From contig NZ_SELP01000004.1 in NCBI RefSeq assembly GCF_004145845.1, positions 1-64,000 of the forward strand: DNA of 64,000 bases, read 5' to 3'. Shown here piece by piece: positions 27,193 to 36,357 of the stretch. This stretch comes from Loktanella sp. IMCC34160. GTDB lineage: Bacteria > Pseudomonadota > Alphaproteobacteria > Rhodobacterales > Rhodobacteraceae. A program made the position numbers and the translations under genes. Numbering within the stretch: position 1 is the first letter of the stretch; every line of letters starts with the position of its first letter. Below the pieces are notes generated by a model. The model was not told the origin of the DNA and ran no database searches. It saw nothing but the letters and a program-made list of their open reading frames with translations.

Positions 27193-27707
27193 CACAGCCC
27201 CTCCGGTTTTGGGTGCCGGTAGACAAGGCAAGGCACATCCGGTTTCGGTTGCGGCGCGTCCGGGTCATGCGCCGCGCCCAGCTTCTCGGCCAACCGGATC
27301 GACCGGGCGTTGTCGGGCGCGATGTAGGACACGATGGTGGTCCACCCCAGCGCGGTCCAGGCGTGCAGGATCGCGGCGCGGGCAGCTTCGGTCGCGATGC
27401 CGGTGCCTTCGATGCCCTCGTCCCAGATCATCCAGCCGATTTCGGTTTCCGGCCAGTCGGCGGGATACCACGGGCCAATCATGCCAAGCGCTTGATCCTC
27501 GGCCCCGCGCCGGGTGACGACCCACATGCCATAGCCGCGAATGTCCCAATGGCCGATCTCGGCCGCCAGTGCGCGCCAGGCCTGCCCTTCGGACAGCGGC
27601 CCGCCGATGCCCTTGGCCCGGTCCGACATGAAGAAGGTGCGCGCAGCGGGCCAGTCGCCCCCAACCGGGCGGCGCAGCACAAGGTTCGCGGTATCCAGCC
27701 GTTCCAT
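27192..27707 (-). CDS. GNAT family N-acetyltransferase (RimJ/RimL type), copy 2
   Basis: 171 residues. Opening LDTANLVLRRPVGGDW, acetyl-CoA loop EIGWMIWDEGIEGTGIATEA, and NARSIRLAEKLGA near the C-terminus. The loop Q/RxxGxG/A reads EGTGIA, slightly off consensus. ATG 27707 overlaps the upstream stop by one base; an adjoining GTG at 27710 is possible. Middle gene of the tandem set. Confidence 0.86.
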   Translation of the reverse strand: MERLDTANLVLRRPVGGDWPAARTFFMSDRAKGIGGPLSEGQAWRALAAEIGHWDIRGYGMWVVTRRGAEDQALGMIGPWYPADWPETEIGWMIWDEGIEGTGIATEAARAAILHAWTALGWTTIVSYIAPDNARSIRLAEKLGAAHDPDAPQPKPDVPCLVYRHPKPEGL

Positions 27708-28240
27708 CACGCCACCCGCCGCGGATCAGGGTGGCGGAACCGGATGACCTCGGCCCCGGACTTGTAGGCTTGCCGGCCTTCCTCGGCGCAGCCAAGGCGC
27801 TGGGCCAGCGCGACCGACCGGGCGTTTTCCGGGGCGATCAGCGACATCAGCGGGCCGATGCCCTTTTCCGCGAAGGCCCAGTTGCGCAAGGCGGCCGCGC
27901 CTTCCGCGGCATAGCCCTTGCCCTCGAACCCATCAAAGACCACCCAGGACAGTTCCGGCTCGTCAAAGGTGATCGGGTGCCACAGGCTGAACCGGCCGAC
28001 CGGGGCGCCTGTCGCGGTTTCGGTGGCCCAGACGGCGCCATAGCCACGGGCCATCCATTGGCCATTGTGGATCATGCAACTGTCCCACGCGTCCCGCCGC
28101 TCGGTGATCGGGCCGCCCAGAAAGCGGCTCCGCTCTGTCGCGCAGAAATCGGCAAACGCCTCGAAATGGGCCAACGTAAAGGCCCCGAGGGTCAGCCGGT
28201 CTGTCGCCAGCGTCGGGATATGAACGGTCGCGCCGGTCAC
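27707..28240 (-). CDS. GNAT family N-acetyltransferase (RimJ/RimL type), copy 1
   Basis: 177 residues from GTG 28240, one base after the ffh stop. Opening IPTLATDRLTLGAFTLAHF, cofactor region ELSWVVFDGFEGKGYAAEG, and NARSVALAQRLGC. Similar to the two genes downstream, consistent with local duplication followed by divergence. An in-frame ATG 24 bases earlier lies inside ffh and is less likely. Confidence 0.84.
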   Translation of the reverse strand: MTGATVHIPTLATDRLTLGAFTLAHFEAFADFCATERSRFLGGPITERRDAWDSCMIHNGQWMARGYGAVWATETATGAPVGRFSLWHPITFDEPELSWVVFDGFEGKGYAAEGAAALRNWAFAEKGIGPLMSLIAPENARSVALAQRLGCAEEGRQAYKSGAEVIRFRHPDPRRVA

Positions 28241-28241
28241 C

Positions 28242-29759
28242 TTACTTCTTCTTGCCAAAACCACTCAGGCCGGAGGGCAGGCCGCCGCCGCCGCCAAGGC
28301 CGGGCAGCCCGCCGGGCATCTTGCCCTGCAACGCCTTCGCGGCCTCTTCCATCGCCTTGGGGTCGTTCAAGTCGGGCATTCCACCCGGCAGGCCACCGGG
28401 CATCCCGCCCTTGCCGAACATGCCTTTCATGGCCTGCTTCAGCATCCCGCCTTTGCCCATCTTGCCCATCTTCTTCATCATGTCGGCCATCTGCCGATGC
28501 TGTTTCAGAAGCTTGTTCAGTTCGGACACCTCAAGACCCGCGCCCTTGGCGATCCGCTTCTTGCGGCTGGCCTGAAGCAGGTCGGGGTTGGCCCGTTCGA
28601 TCTTGGTCATGGAATTGATCAGGGCGATCTGGCGGCGCAGGATGCTGTCGTCAAAGCCGGCCTGCTCCATCTGCTTGGCCATCTTGCCCATGCCCGGCAT
28701 CATGCCCATCAGGCCTTCCATGCCGCCCATCTTGATCATCTGTTCCAGCTGCATCTTCAGGTCGTTCATGTTGAACCGGCCCTTCTGGAACCGTTTCATC
28801 ATGCGCTCGGCCTGTTCGGCCTCCAGCGTCTGCTGGGCCTTTTCGACAAGGGCCACGATGTCGCCCATGCCAAGGATGCGACCGGCGATCCGGGACGGCT
28901 CGAAGGTTTCCAGCGCGTCCATCTTTTCGCCAAGACCGACAAAGCGGATCGGCTTGCCGGTGACAGCGCGCATCGACAGGGCCGCGCCGCCGCGCCCGTC
29001 GCCATCCATCCGGGTCAGGACAACGCCCGACACGCCGATCTTGTCGTCGAATTCCTGGGCGACGTTCACCGCGTCCTGACCGGTCAGCCCGTCAACGACC
29101 AGCAGGGTTTCGCGCGGGTTGACCACGTCGCGCACATCGGCGGCCTGCTGGATCAGTTCCGCGTCGATGTGCAACCGGCCCGCGGTGTCCAGCATATAGA
29201 CGTCATAGCCGCCAAGGCTGGCCTGGGTCTTGGCCCGCTTGGCGATCGCCACGGGGTTTTCGCCCTTGACGATCGGCAGGGTATCCACGCCGATCTGGGC
29301 GCCAAGGATTTGCAGCTGTTCCATCGCCGCCGGGCGGTTCACGTCAAGCGAGGCCATGAGAACCCGCTTGCCTTCGCGTTCCTTCAGCCGTTTGGCAAGC
29401 TTGGCGGTGGTGGTGGTTTTCCCCGAGCCCTGAAGGCCGACCATCAGGATCGGCGCGGGCGGGTTGTCGATCTTCAGCGCGCCGGGGTCGCCTTCGCCGG
29501 TCAGGACATTCTGCAGTTCGTCGTGGACGATCTTAACGACCTGCTGGCCGGGGGTGATCGACTTGGTGACGGCCTGACCGGTGGCCTTGGCCTGAACCGC
29601 CTTCACGAAATCGCGGGCGACGGGAAGCGAGACGTCGGCCTCGAGCAGGGCAACGCGAACCTCGCGCAGGGCGGTCTTCACGTCCTCCTCGGACAGCGCG
29701 CCCTGTTTGGTGAGCCGGTCGAAGACGCCTGACAGGCGCTCTGACAGATTTTCAAACAT
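28242..29759 (-). CDS. ffh: signal recognition particle protein
   Basis: 505 residues. N domain, then GTPase G domain with G1 GLQGSGKTTTTAKLA, G3 DTAGRL and TRMDGDGRGGAALS, then a methionine-rich M domain (about 320-505) that binds 4.5S RNA and signal peptides. The last 60 residues are rich in Gly, Met and Pro, as in other Rhodobacteraceae. AGGAGGG lies before ATG 29759. First gene of the long operon that runs to trmD. Confidence 0.97.
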   Translation of the reverse strand: MFENLSERLSGVFDRLTKQGALSEEDVKTALREVRVALLEADVSLPVARDFVKAVQAKATGQAVTKSITPGQQVVKIVHDELQNVLTGEGDPGALKIDNPPAPILMVGLQGSGKTTTTAKLAKRLKEREGKRVLMASLDVNRPAAMEQLQILGAQIGVDTLPIVKGENPVAIAKRAKTQASLGGYDVYMLDTAGRLHIDAELIQQAADVRDVVNPRETLLVVDGLTGQDAVNVAQEFDDKIGVSGVVLTRMDGDGRGGAALSMRAVTGKPIRFVGLGEKMDALETFEPSRIAGRILGMGDIVALVEKAQQTLEAEQAERMMKRFQKGRFNMNDLKMQLEQMIKMGGMEGLMGMMPGMGKMAKQMEQAGFDDSILRRQIALINSMTKIERANPDLLQASRKKRIAKGAGLEVSELNKLLKQHRQMADMMKKMGKMGKGGMLKQAMKGMFGKGGMPGGLPGGMPDLNDPKAMEEAAKALQGKMPGGLPGLGGGGGLPSGLSGFGKKK

Positions 29760-29975
29760 TTCGGCCCTCCTGAGACCCGTTACCACCTGTCCGATCCAGA
29801 TAGGGTCGAACGCTCAAATCACAACGGCGCCCACGGGCGCAACGCGCTGGTGGACGGCGATCCCCGCAAAATGCACGAGGACCGGAAAGTCAGGCTTTCC
29901 GGATGTTGGGCGGTCTCTACGCGCGCGCGGCGAGGGAGTCAAGCCACCCGGCAGGTGCCGATGGCCCGGCGCACC

Positions 29976-30599
29976 CTAGTTTCCGGCCCGCGCCGCCATC
30001 ATGTCGTGCACGGCGTCCATGCCACGATCAGCCATGGCGCTGACCTCGGCGGCATGGGTGTGCAGGGCGGCGACGATGTCGGGGTCGGTGGATGTCTGAA
30101 CGACGACAATGCCGTCCTCCGACACCTCGATCGTCGTTTCGATCGCCTCGGGGCGGTCAAAGAAGATGTCCAGCGTCGGGCTTTGAATGATGATCCCGGG
30201 GTCGCGTCCTTCTTCGACGCGGGCGATCATGCCGACCACATGGCTGACCAGCACATCCATCACCTCCGGATCGCTGGACCGGGTGATCGTGCGGATGCCG
30301 TCAGGCAGGTTTTCGACCTCGCGGGTGATTGTGTCGAAGTTTTGGAACATCACCGCCAGTTCGGTGCTTTCCTCTGGCGTCGCATCGCGACCGCGCAGGC
30401 CGGGCATCACGGTTTCATCATGGCCCATGCCGCTGGCCATATGTTCGGCATGCAGCCGGTCATGGTCCATCACCATCCGGGCAAAGCTGTCATGACCCAG
30501 AAAGGCCCAGCCAGCCCCGGCGGCGGCGACAACAGCGGCCAGAACCGCGATCACGGCAATCATCCGGCCATTTGATTTCTGTTTGCTGGGTTCGGCCAT
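29976..30599 (-). CDS. single-span membrane-anchored periplasmic protein of unknown function
   Basis: 207 residues from ATG 30599 (GTGGAG site upstream). One N-terminal membrane helix (about 15-35, MIAVIAVLAAVVAAAGAGW) leaves a soluble, acidic, His- and Met-rich domain (HDSFARMVMDHDRLHAEHM, HVVGMIARVEEG, LHTHAAEVSAMADRG). The spaced His and Met residues could bind copper or another metal; this is inference. No family recognised. Between ffh and nadC on the same strand, with gaps on both sides. Confidence 0.6.
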   Translation of the reverse strand: MAEPSKQKSNGRMIAVIAVLAAVVAAAGAGWAFLGHDSFARMVMDHDRLHAEHMASGMGHDETVMPGLRGRDATPEESTELAVMFQNFDTITREVENLPDGIRTITRSSDPEVMDVLVSHVVGMIARVEEGRDPGIIIQSPTLDIFFDRPEAIETTIEVSEDGIVVVQTSTDPDIVAALHTHAAEVSAMADRGMDAVHDMMAARAGN

Positions 30600-30672
30600 C
30601 GTCACACTCCACTTGGGTCTGGCACAGACCTAGCGCCTTGTCCGGTTCCCAACAATGCGGCGAAACCGCCGG

Positions 30673-31521
30673 TCAGAAATCAAGGCCAAGGTCCAGGGTC
30701 TGCGCAGAATGGGTAAGCGCCCCGGAAGAGATGTAGTCGACCCCGGTTGCCGCAACTTCGGCAATGCGCGGCAGGGTCATATTGCCCGAGGCCTCGGTCA
30801 CGATCCGGCCCCGGCACAGGGCGACGGCCTGCCGCAGCGTGTCCGTGTCCATATTGTCCAGAAGGACCACATCCGCCCCACCCACGGCCAGCACCTCTTC
30901 CAACTGGTCCAGCCGGTCGACCTCGATCTCGACCTTCATCATGTGGCTGGCGCTGGACTTCGCGGCCTCCAGCACGGCGCGGACCCCGCCGGCGGCGGCA
31001 ATGTGGTTGTCCTTAATCAGGATCGCGTCGGACAGGGAATAGCGGTGGTTGAACCCGCCGCCGTGCACCACGGCCTGTTTTTCAACGATCCGCAGGCCGG
31101 GCGTGGTCTTGCGGGTGCAGGTGACGCGGGTGGCGGTGCCTTTCGTCTGGGCAACAAAGGAAGCGGTCAGCGTGGCGATCCCCGACAGCCGCCCGGCAAA
31201 GTTCAGGGCGACCCGTTCCCCCGACAGGATCGACGCGGCGGCCCCTTCGATGGTCATCAGCGTGTCGCCCGGGGCAACGGCATCCCCGTCCGTCTTGAGG
31301 GTGTTCACCTTCAACCCCGCATCAACCAGATGAAAGGCGATCCGCGCGATCTGCATCCCCGAAACGACCCCCGCCTGACGGGCATTCAGCCGCGCCTGAT
31401 AGGTGGTCCCCGCCGGGATGACCGCCCGCGTGGTCACATCGCCATAGGTGCCAAGGTCTTCCATCAGGGCCGCCCGGACGAGCGGTTCAAGGATCAGGTC
31501 GGGCAGGGGGGCATGGGACAT
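30673..31521 (-). CDS. nadC: nicotinate-nucleotide pyrophosphorylase (carboxylating)
   Basis: 282 residues. Type II phosphoribosyltransferase: ALNFAGRLSGIATLTA, TRKTTPGLR (substrate Arg/Lys), HGGGFNHRYSLSDAILIKDNH and EIEVDRLDQLEEV. Turns quinolinate and PRPP into nicotinate mononucleotide. Starts one base inside the nadB stop (TAATG), so nadA-nadB-nadC is a single operon making NAD from aspartate. Confidence 0.96.
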   Translation of the reverse strand: MSHAPLPDLILEPLVRAALMEDLGTYGDVTTRAVIPAGTTYQARLNARQAGVVSGMQIARIAFHLVDAGLKVNTLKTDGDAVAPGDTLMTIEGAAASILSGERVALNFAGRLSGIATLTASFVAQTKGTATRVTCTRKTTPGLRIVEKQAVVHGGGFNHRYSLSDAILIKDNHIAAAGGVRAVLEAAKSSASHMMKVEIEVDRLDQLEEVLAVGGADVVLLDNMDTDTLRQAVALCRGRIVTEASGNMTLPRIAEVAATGVDYISSGALTHSAQTLDLGLDF

Positions 31522-33074
31522 TACTTGGCCTCTTTCACAACGGCGGCGCGCAGCGCCAGCGCATCGGTCAGGGTAATCCGGGTACGGCTGGCCTGCGCCG
31601 GATCGGGGGTCGGGAAATCGTCGCGGAAATGGCCGCCGCGGCTTTCCTCGCGCATCAGCGCGGCAGCGGCGATCAGGGTCGCCGTCGCGGTCATGTTGTG
31701 GAACCCTTCGGCGGGGTTGTCCTCTTCCAACCGGGCGATGGTGCGTAACGCGGTCCGCAGCCCCTCGCCGGTCCGGCGCACGCCGACATGGTCGGTCATG
31801 GTCTGGCGCAGTTCCGCCACGGCGGCGGGATCTATCGGATCGCCCCCATCGGGCCAGTCGATGAGAACCGGCGCGGCGTCACTTTCGGCGATGGATTCGG
31901 CCAGATCCGAGGCGGCGGCGCGGGCATAGACCAGCGCCTCCAGCAGCCCGTTCGAGGCCAGCCGGTTCGCCCCGTGCAGCCCGGTGGACGATGCCTCGCC
32001 ACAGACCCAAAGCCCGTCCAGCGAAGACCGCCCGTTCAGGTCTGTATCGACCCCGCCCATGTGGTAATGCGCGGCAACGGCGACCGGGATCGGGTCTTCC
32101 ACCGGGTCGATCCCGGCGCGGGCGCAGGTTTCCGCAACCGACGGAAAGCGGGTCAAGACCTCGGGCCCCAAGGCGGCGCGGGTGTCCAGCATCGGGCGCT
32201 TGCCCGCCTGCGTCTGGGCAAAGATCGCGCGGGCAACGATGTCACGCGGGGCCAGTTCCGCATCCGGGTGGACATCCAGCATGAACCGCTCGCCATCGGC
32301 ATTGATCAGGACCGCGCCATCGCCGCGCAGCGCCTCGGTCGCCAGCGGCGCCGGGTCTTCACCAATGTCAAAGGCGGTGGGGTGGAACTGCACGAACTCC
32401 GGATCGGCGATCAGCGCGCCAGCGCGGGCCGCGAAACCGATGACTTGCCCGCGAATGCGCGGCGGGTTGGTCGTATGGGCGTAAAGCCCGCCGGACCCGC
32501 CCCCCGCCAGAAGGACAGCCGGGCAGCGGATCAGCACCGGGGCAGACGGCGTGTCGGCCCGTTCCACCCAGACGCCTGTCACCCGCGCGCCCGCAGTTTC
32601 CAGACCAAGCGCCAACGCCCCTTCGATCACCTGCACCGACGGGGTCGCGCGGACCTGTTCGATGAGGGTTTCCATGATCTGCTTGCCCGCCTGATCGCCC
32701 TTCACCCGCACAACGCGGGCGGCGGAATGGGCGGCCTCGCGGCTCATGACATAGCCGCCCGCGCCATCCCGGTCGAACGGGGTGCCAAGATCGGTCAGGT
32801 CAAGGATGTGGTCGCGGGCATGGGCGGTGACCATCTGGGCGACGCGCGGGTCAACGGTGCCCGCGCCCGCCGCGACGGTATCTTCCGCATGGGCCTCGGG
32901 GCTGTCGGTCTGGGCCATGGCGGCGGCCACGCCCCCCTGCGCCCAGGCCGAAGACGCGCCTTCGCCCAACCGCTCGGGCGAGATCATCAGCACCGGGCGC
33001 GGGGCCAGCTCCAGCGCCGCGTAAAGCGCTCCAAGCCCGGCACCGACAATGACAACGCGCGTCGTTTCGATCAC
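31521..33074 (-). CDS. nadB: L-aspartate oxidase
   Basis: 517 residues, flavoprotein of the succinate dehydrogenase/fumarate reductase class. FAD loop VVIVGAGLGALYAALEL at the start, SSAWAQGGVAAAM, VLLAGGGSGGLYAHTTNP, YHMGGVDTDLNGRSSLDGL and the LHGANRLASNGLLEALVYA signature. Oxidises aspartate to iminoaspartate, which NadA uses. Start is GTG 33074, 10 bases after the nadA stop. Confidence 0.95.
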   Translation of the reverse strand: MIETTRVVIVGAGLGALYAALELAPRPVLMISPERLGEGASSAWAQGGVAAAMAQTDSPEAHAEDTVAAGAGTVDPRVAQMVTAHARDHILDLTDLGTPFDRDGAGGYVMSREAAHSAARVVRVKGDQAGKQIMETLIEQVRATPSVQVIEGALALGLETAGARVTGVWVERADTPSAPVLIRCPAVLLAGGGSGGLYAHTTNPPRIRGQVIGFAARAGALIADPEFVQFHPTAFDIGEDPAPLATEALRGDGAVLINADGERFMLDVHPDAELAPRDIVARAIFAQTQAGKRPMLDTRAALGPEVLTRFPSVAETCARAGIDPVEDPIPVAVAAHYHMGGVDTDLNGRSSLDGLWVCGEASSTGLHGANRLASNGLLEALVYARAAASDLAESIAESDAAPVLIDWPDGGDPIDPAAVAELRQTMTDHVGVRRTGEGLRTALRTIARLEEDNPAEGFHNMTATATLIAAAALMREESRGGHFRDDFPTPDPAQASRTRITLTDALALRAAVVKEAK

Positions 33075-33084
33075 CGGCCCGATC

Positions 33085-34125
33085 CTATGCCGACAGGTCG
33101 ATCATACGCTGCACGGCAACGCGGGCCTTCGCGGCGATCTCCGGGTCCACCACGACCTCGGCGGTCATCGTGTGCAGCGACCACAGCACCTTTTCCAGCG
33201 TGATCTTCTTCATGTAGGGGCACATGTTGCAGGGGCCGACGAAATCCACCTCGGGCAGGGCGTCGGCGATATTCGATGCCATCGAACATTCGGTCACCAG
33301 CATCGCCTTTTCCGGCTTCTCGGCGGTGACATAGTCGATGATGCCCTTGGTCGAGCCCGAGAAATCCGCCTCGTCCACCACGTCAGGCGGGCATTCGGGG
33401 TGGGCGATGATGCGGGTGCCGGGGTTCCACTCGCGGAACTCGCGCAGGTCCTGCGCGGTGTATTGTTCGTGCACGATGCAGGACCCGTCCCACCAGACGA
33501 TCCGCTTTTGCGGCACCTGCCGGGCGACGTTCTGGGCAAGGTATTTGTCCGGGGTCATAATGACCGTGTCGCCCTCCATCGCCGCGACGATCTGGGCCGC
33601 GTTCGACGAGGTGCAGCAGATGTCCGACGCCGCCTTCACCTCGGCTGTGGTGTTCACATAGGACACGACCGGCGCGCCGGGGTATTTCGCCCGCATCTGG
33701 GCGATCCCCTCGGCGGTGATGCTTTCGGCCAGCGAACAGCCCGCCTCCATATCCGGGATCAGCACCGTTTTCGACGGGTTCAGGATCTTCGAGGTCTCGG
33801 CCATGAAATGCACGCCGCACTGGACGATCACATCGGCCTGAACCTTCGTCGCTTCGACCGCCAGTTGCAGGCTGTCGCCCACCACGTCCGCGATCCCGTG
33901 GTAGATATCCGGGGTCATGTAGTTGTGGGCAAGGATGACCGCGTTGCGCTCGGCCTTCAGCCTGTCAATGGCCGCGACATAGGGAGCGTGAATGGCCCAG
34001 TCCGCCGGGGTCACGACCCGGTCCATCCGGGCGTATCGGTCCGACATCGCCGCGGCGAGGTCGGGGCTCGGGGCAAGGTCGTACTGGGCCTGAAGTTCCT
34101 GCCGGATAGGGGCGAGATCAAGCAT
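33085..34125 (-). CDS. nadA: quinolinate synthase
   Basis: 346 residues. Iron-sulfur enzyme joining iminoaspartate and dihydroxyacetone phosphate to quinolinate. The three cluster cysteines are in [19 protein letters not shown] and [21 protein letters not shown] is the substrate loop. AGGAGG stands 9 bases before ATG 34125. First gene of nadABC. No operator for a NAD-responsive repressor was recognised in the 285 bases upstream. Confidence 0.96.
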   Translation of the reverse strand: MLDLAPIRQELQAQYDLAPSPDLAAAMSDRYARMDRVVTPADWAIHAPYVAAIDRLKAERNAVILAHNYMTPDIYHGIADVVGDSLQLAVEATKVQADVIVQCGVHFMAETSKILNPSKTVLIPDMEAGCSLAESITAEGIAQMRAKYPGAPVVSYVNTTAEVKAASDICCTSSNAAQIVAAMEGDTVIMTPDKYLAQNVARQVPQKRIVWWDGSCIVHEQYTAQDLREFREWNPGTRIIAHPECPPDVVDEADFSGSTKGIIDYVTAEKPEKAMLVTECSMASNIADALPEVDFVGPCNMCPYMKKITLEKVLWSLHTMTAEVVVDPEIAAKARVAVQRMIDLSA

Positions 34126-34410
34126 GGGCTGGCTCCTCCTGTCTGGGCCGCCGAAACGGGGTTGCGGGGGTTTAGGCCGCCGGGACGCGGATTTGCAAGC
34201 GCCCCAAGGACAGATGGGGACGGCACGGCGCGGTTTCAGGGGGAAAATCGGCCAAAAGACGCCCCAAAGGCGAGGATCGGAAACTTTCAAGGGGTGTCAG
34301 GGCGGGATTTCAACGGGGTGGTACGGGCAGGGCGGACTTGACGGCGCGCCGGAAGAACGGCCTCTTGCGGTGACGGCTACCTAGGGTTGCGAAGGGAGGC
34401 GGGTGAGAAG

Positions 34411-34515
34411 ATGTCAGGTGCAGAAATGGCAGATCAGGGCGCGCCCCTTGTGTTGAAGGTCATCGGCCCTTTTCTCGACAATTTCTGTGATTTTTGTCGC
34501 AAGTGCTTGGGCTGA
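34411..34515 (+). CDS. possible 34-residue peptide with CxxC motif
   Basis: ATG 34411 with GGGAGG 11 bases upstream, stop 4 bases before the ATG of the following membrane gene. The C-terminal CDFCRKC has a metal-binding or disulfide look. Unknown; may be an upstream coupling frame for the next gene. Codon use is less GC-biased than in housekeeping genes. Confidence 0.3.
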   Translation: MSGAEMADQGAPLVLKVIGPFLDNFCDFCRKCLG

Positions 34516-34519
34516 GGGC

Positions 34520-34738
34520 ATGGTCCGCTTTGTTCATGGATTACTCTTGGTCTTGGCCATTCAATTTGTAGCTGCAATGACAAGCGCTATTCTCGCGCAT
34601 GTCCAAGGATTGGAAATTGGGATTGCTATGCAAGAACCTACATTCTGGAATATGTTCAGCTTCCTAGCTCGGACCAATTTGGTCGGATATTCGGCGATGG
34701 TCGCCGCTTTCTTTGTTGCCGAGAAGCTTAAACGGTAG
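34520..34738 (+). CDS. small two-helix membrane protein of unknown function
   Basis: 72 residues from ATG 34520, or 83 from GTG 34487. Hydrophobic segments FVHGLLLVLAIQFVAAMTSAI (about 4-24) and NLVGYSAMVAAFFVA near the end, then Lys/Arg. No family recognised. The shorter start is preferred because it directly follows the small frame at 34411-34515. Its AT-richer codons mark the beginning of an accessory patch. Confidence 0.45.
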   Translation: MVRFVHGLLLVLAIQFVAAMTSAILAHVQGLEIGIAMQEPTFWNMFSFLARTNLVGYSAMVAAFFVAEKLKR

Positions 34739-34824
34739 GGCATTTTTGCTTTGAGCCACCCGGACCCCTACTTCAGCCCGACCTCCCCAAGTCCCGCATG
34801 GGATGCAAGGAAGGAAATGCGCCA

Positions 34825-35121
34825 ATGAATATCTCAAAAATTCTTGGTGCATTGATGGGGGGCTTGGGGTGGCTCATCCTTTGGCTCGTCATCTCGACCA
34901 TTTGGATAAAGTATTCCATGTACAGCGTCTTGCCTGGTGGCTTGAGCCTGCCCGCTCCGACCTTCGTTTTGGAACATCCTTCTTGGTCAGGAGACCCGTC
35001 GTCCCAGTCAGGCGAAGCGGGGCTTGTGCTTATTGAAAATGCGATCATCTCGGCGACCTTTATTGTAATCTGCGTCGCCGCAGTCGCTGTCTCGTTGCTC
35101 AGACGGCGGCGCGGCCGATAG
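34825..35121 (+). CDS. two-helix membrane protein of unknown function
   Basis: 98 residues. N-terminal helix (ILGALMGGLGWLILWLVIST), an extracytoplasmic loop of about 40 residues with many Pro and Ser, and a C-terminal helix (ISATFIVICVAAVAVSLL) followed by RRRRGR. A GGAA site lies 11 bases before ATG 34825. No relative recognised. Confidence 0.5.
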   Translation: MNISKILGALMGGLGWLILWLVISTIWIKYSMYSVLPGGLSLPAPTFVLEHPSWSGDPSSQSGEAGLVLIENAIISATFIVICVAAVAVSLLRRRRGR

Positions 35122-35146
35122 GATGTCGTGCCCCCATGTTGGAAAG

Positions 35147-35650
35147 CTACGATTCTAAGGTTACGCAACGGTTTTGATTACCTTTATCCACACAAATGGC
35201 CAGTCGGGACTGGTAGAGAATTGCGTCCAGGATCTTCCGTTCAGGCAATTCTTCTCCGCCATGGCTAAACCGCGAAACGGTTATGGTCAGGTATACTCGA
35301 TGGCCTTGCGAGTCAGTTAGCATGAAGAATACAGGCAGGTTTGATATGTGCTCGGATCCATCAATCGCCTCTAGTTCCCAAGAGCCCGCAGTGCTCCAGT
35401 CAAACTCGCTATTGGTTGCAAGCGAAGCAGATTTGATTTCCACCCCCTCGAATTGCCGTGAGAAATCCGCGGAATAATATATGAAAGGAGTGACCAAGCT
35501 TCCGTCGGTATAGGTCGCGTTTTCTGTGTGCCTTTCTTCCATTCGATATGCCTCCGCACCTCCAATGCGTACGAAGAATTCTACGCTTTGAGTCTTAGAG
35601 CATGAGACCAAAGGTAATAGGGACAAAAGCAGTGTAGCTAGAGTCTTCAC
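35147..35650 (-). CDS. putative lipoprotein of unknown function
   Basis: 167 residues. Signal peptide KTLATLLLSLLPLVSCSK with a clear lipobox (LVSC, Cys at about 18), so the protein is probably lipid-anchored in the periplasm. GGAGG lies 7 bases before GTG 35650, which also fixes the start. The mature part has a beta-rich look and a C-terminal Cys pair (ICVDKGNQNRC). Convergent with the preceding membrane gene. Function unknown. Confidence 0.62.
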   Translation of the reverse strand: MKTLATLLLSLLPLVSCSKTQSVEFFVRIGGAEAYRMEERHTENATYTDGSLVTPFIYYSADFSRQFEGVEIKSASLATNSEFDWSTAGSWELEAIDGSEHISNLPVFFMLTDSQGHRVYLTITVSRFSHGGEELPERKILDAILYQSRLAICVDKGNQNRCVTLES

Positions 35651-35769
35651 GTGACTACCTCCATTGATCGCCTTGGTAGAAGGTGTACGTTCCGAAAGAA
35701 AGGTGTTTGATATGAGCTTTCGAGGCCGCATCTCGGCACTTTCACACAGCCTTCAGAAGCCAAGCAAAG

Positions 35770-36246
35770 ATGGATGATTTAGAAAGACAGACGAGTTTAG
35801 ATCATGGCAGGCATCCGCCTGAAGAGAAGTCGGAATTGAGCCGCTGGCTGGTAGAAGCGGAGCTCATTTCGATCAGATTTCCGCGCCGCCGGTCGGACCT
35901 GCGGCTGGAGTTCTGGTCGAATGTGGAAAATGTCCTCCTTGAGATAACCTTCTATCAGGTCGCGTTCCTGGAGATTGGAAATGTCGGACGCGTCAACATC
36001 ATCGACCGAGTGACATGGTGTGACGTCGAACAACCCGGACAGGGAGGGAGCGAGAGAACGGCCCGAAAGGTCTTCTCAGGCTGGGGTTTGCACCTTCTGA
36101 GCAAAGTGCCGGATTATCATCTCCAGAAGCTTTGGCGCGAAGTCGATGCCGGGGAAATCTTTCTGCTTGAGATCGAGCCGGTTTACGGGGCCTGCACTGT
36201 GATTGGCGCGCGCAGTTTTCAAACCAGAACCTTGGAGCAGAGTTGA
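35770..36246 (+). CDS. hypothetical soluble protein
   Basis: 158 residues, no signal peptide or membrane part. Charged, with RLEFWSNVENVLLEITFYQVAF and VVDAGEIFLLEIEPVYG-like acidic strands. No family recognised. No good ribosome site precedes ATG 35770. Lower GC than the flanking housekeeping genes, so probably horizontally acquired. Confidence 0.4.
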   Translation: MDDLERQTSLDHGRHPPEEKSELSRWLVEAELISIRFPRRRSDLRLEFWSNVENVLLEITFYQVAFLEIGNVGRVNIIDRVTWCDVEQPGQGGSERTARKVFSGWGLHLLSKVPDYHLQKLWREVDAGEIFLLEIEPVYGACTVIGARSFQTRTLEQS

Positions 36247-36357
36247 AAAGGTCTGAAACAAGACGGTGGCCGGTTACCTGTTGCGGGACCAAACCCGACC
36301 CAATCCTTGCCGGGAATGCGGCTTTGGCTAGTTGTTTGCAGAAAGGGTTGATCCACG

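Noticed and set aside
34126-34410. Possible NAD-responsive operator upstream of nadA
   Set aside because: No clear palindrome or known motif could be found in this stretch.
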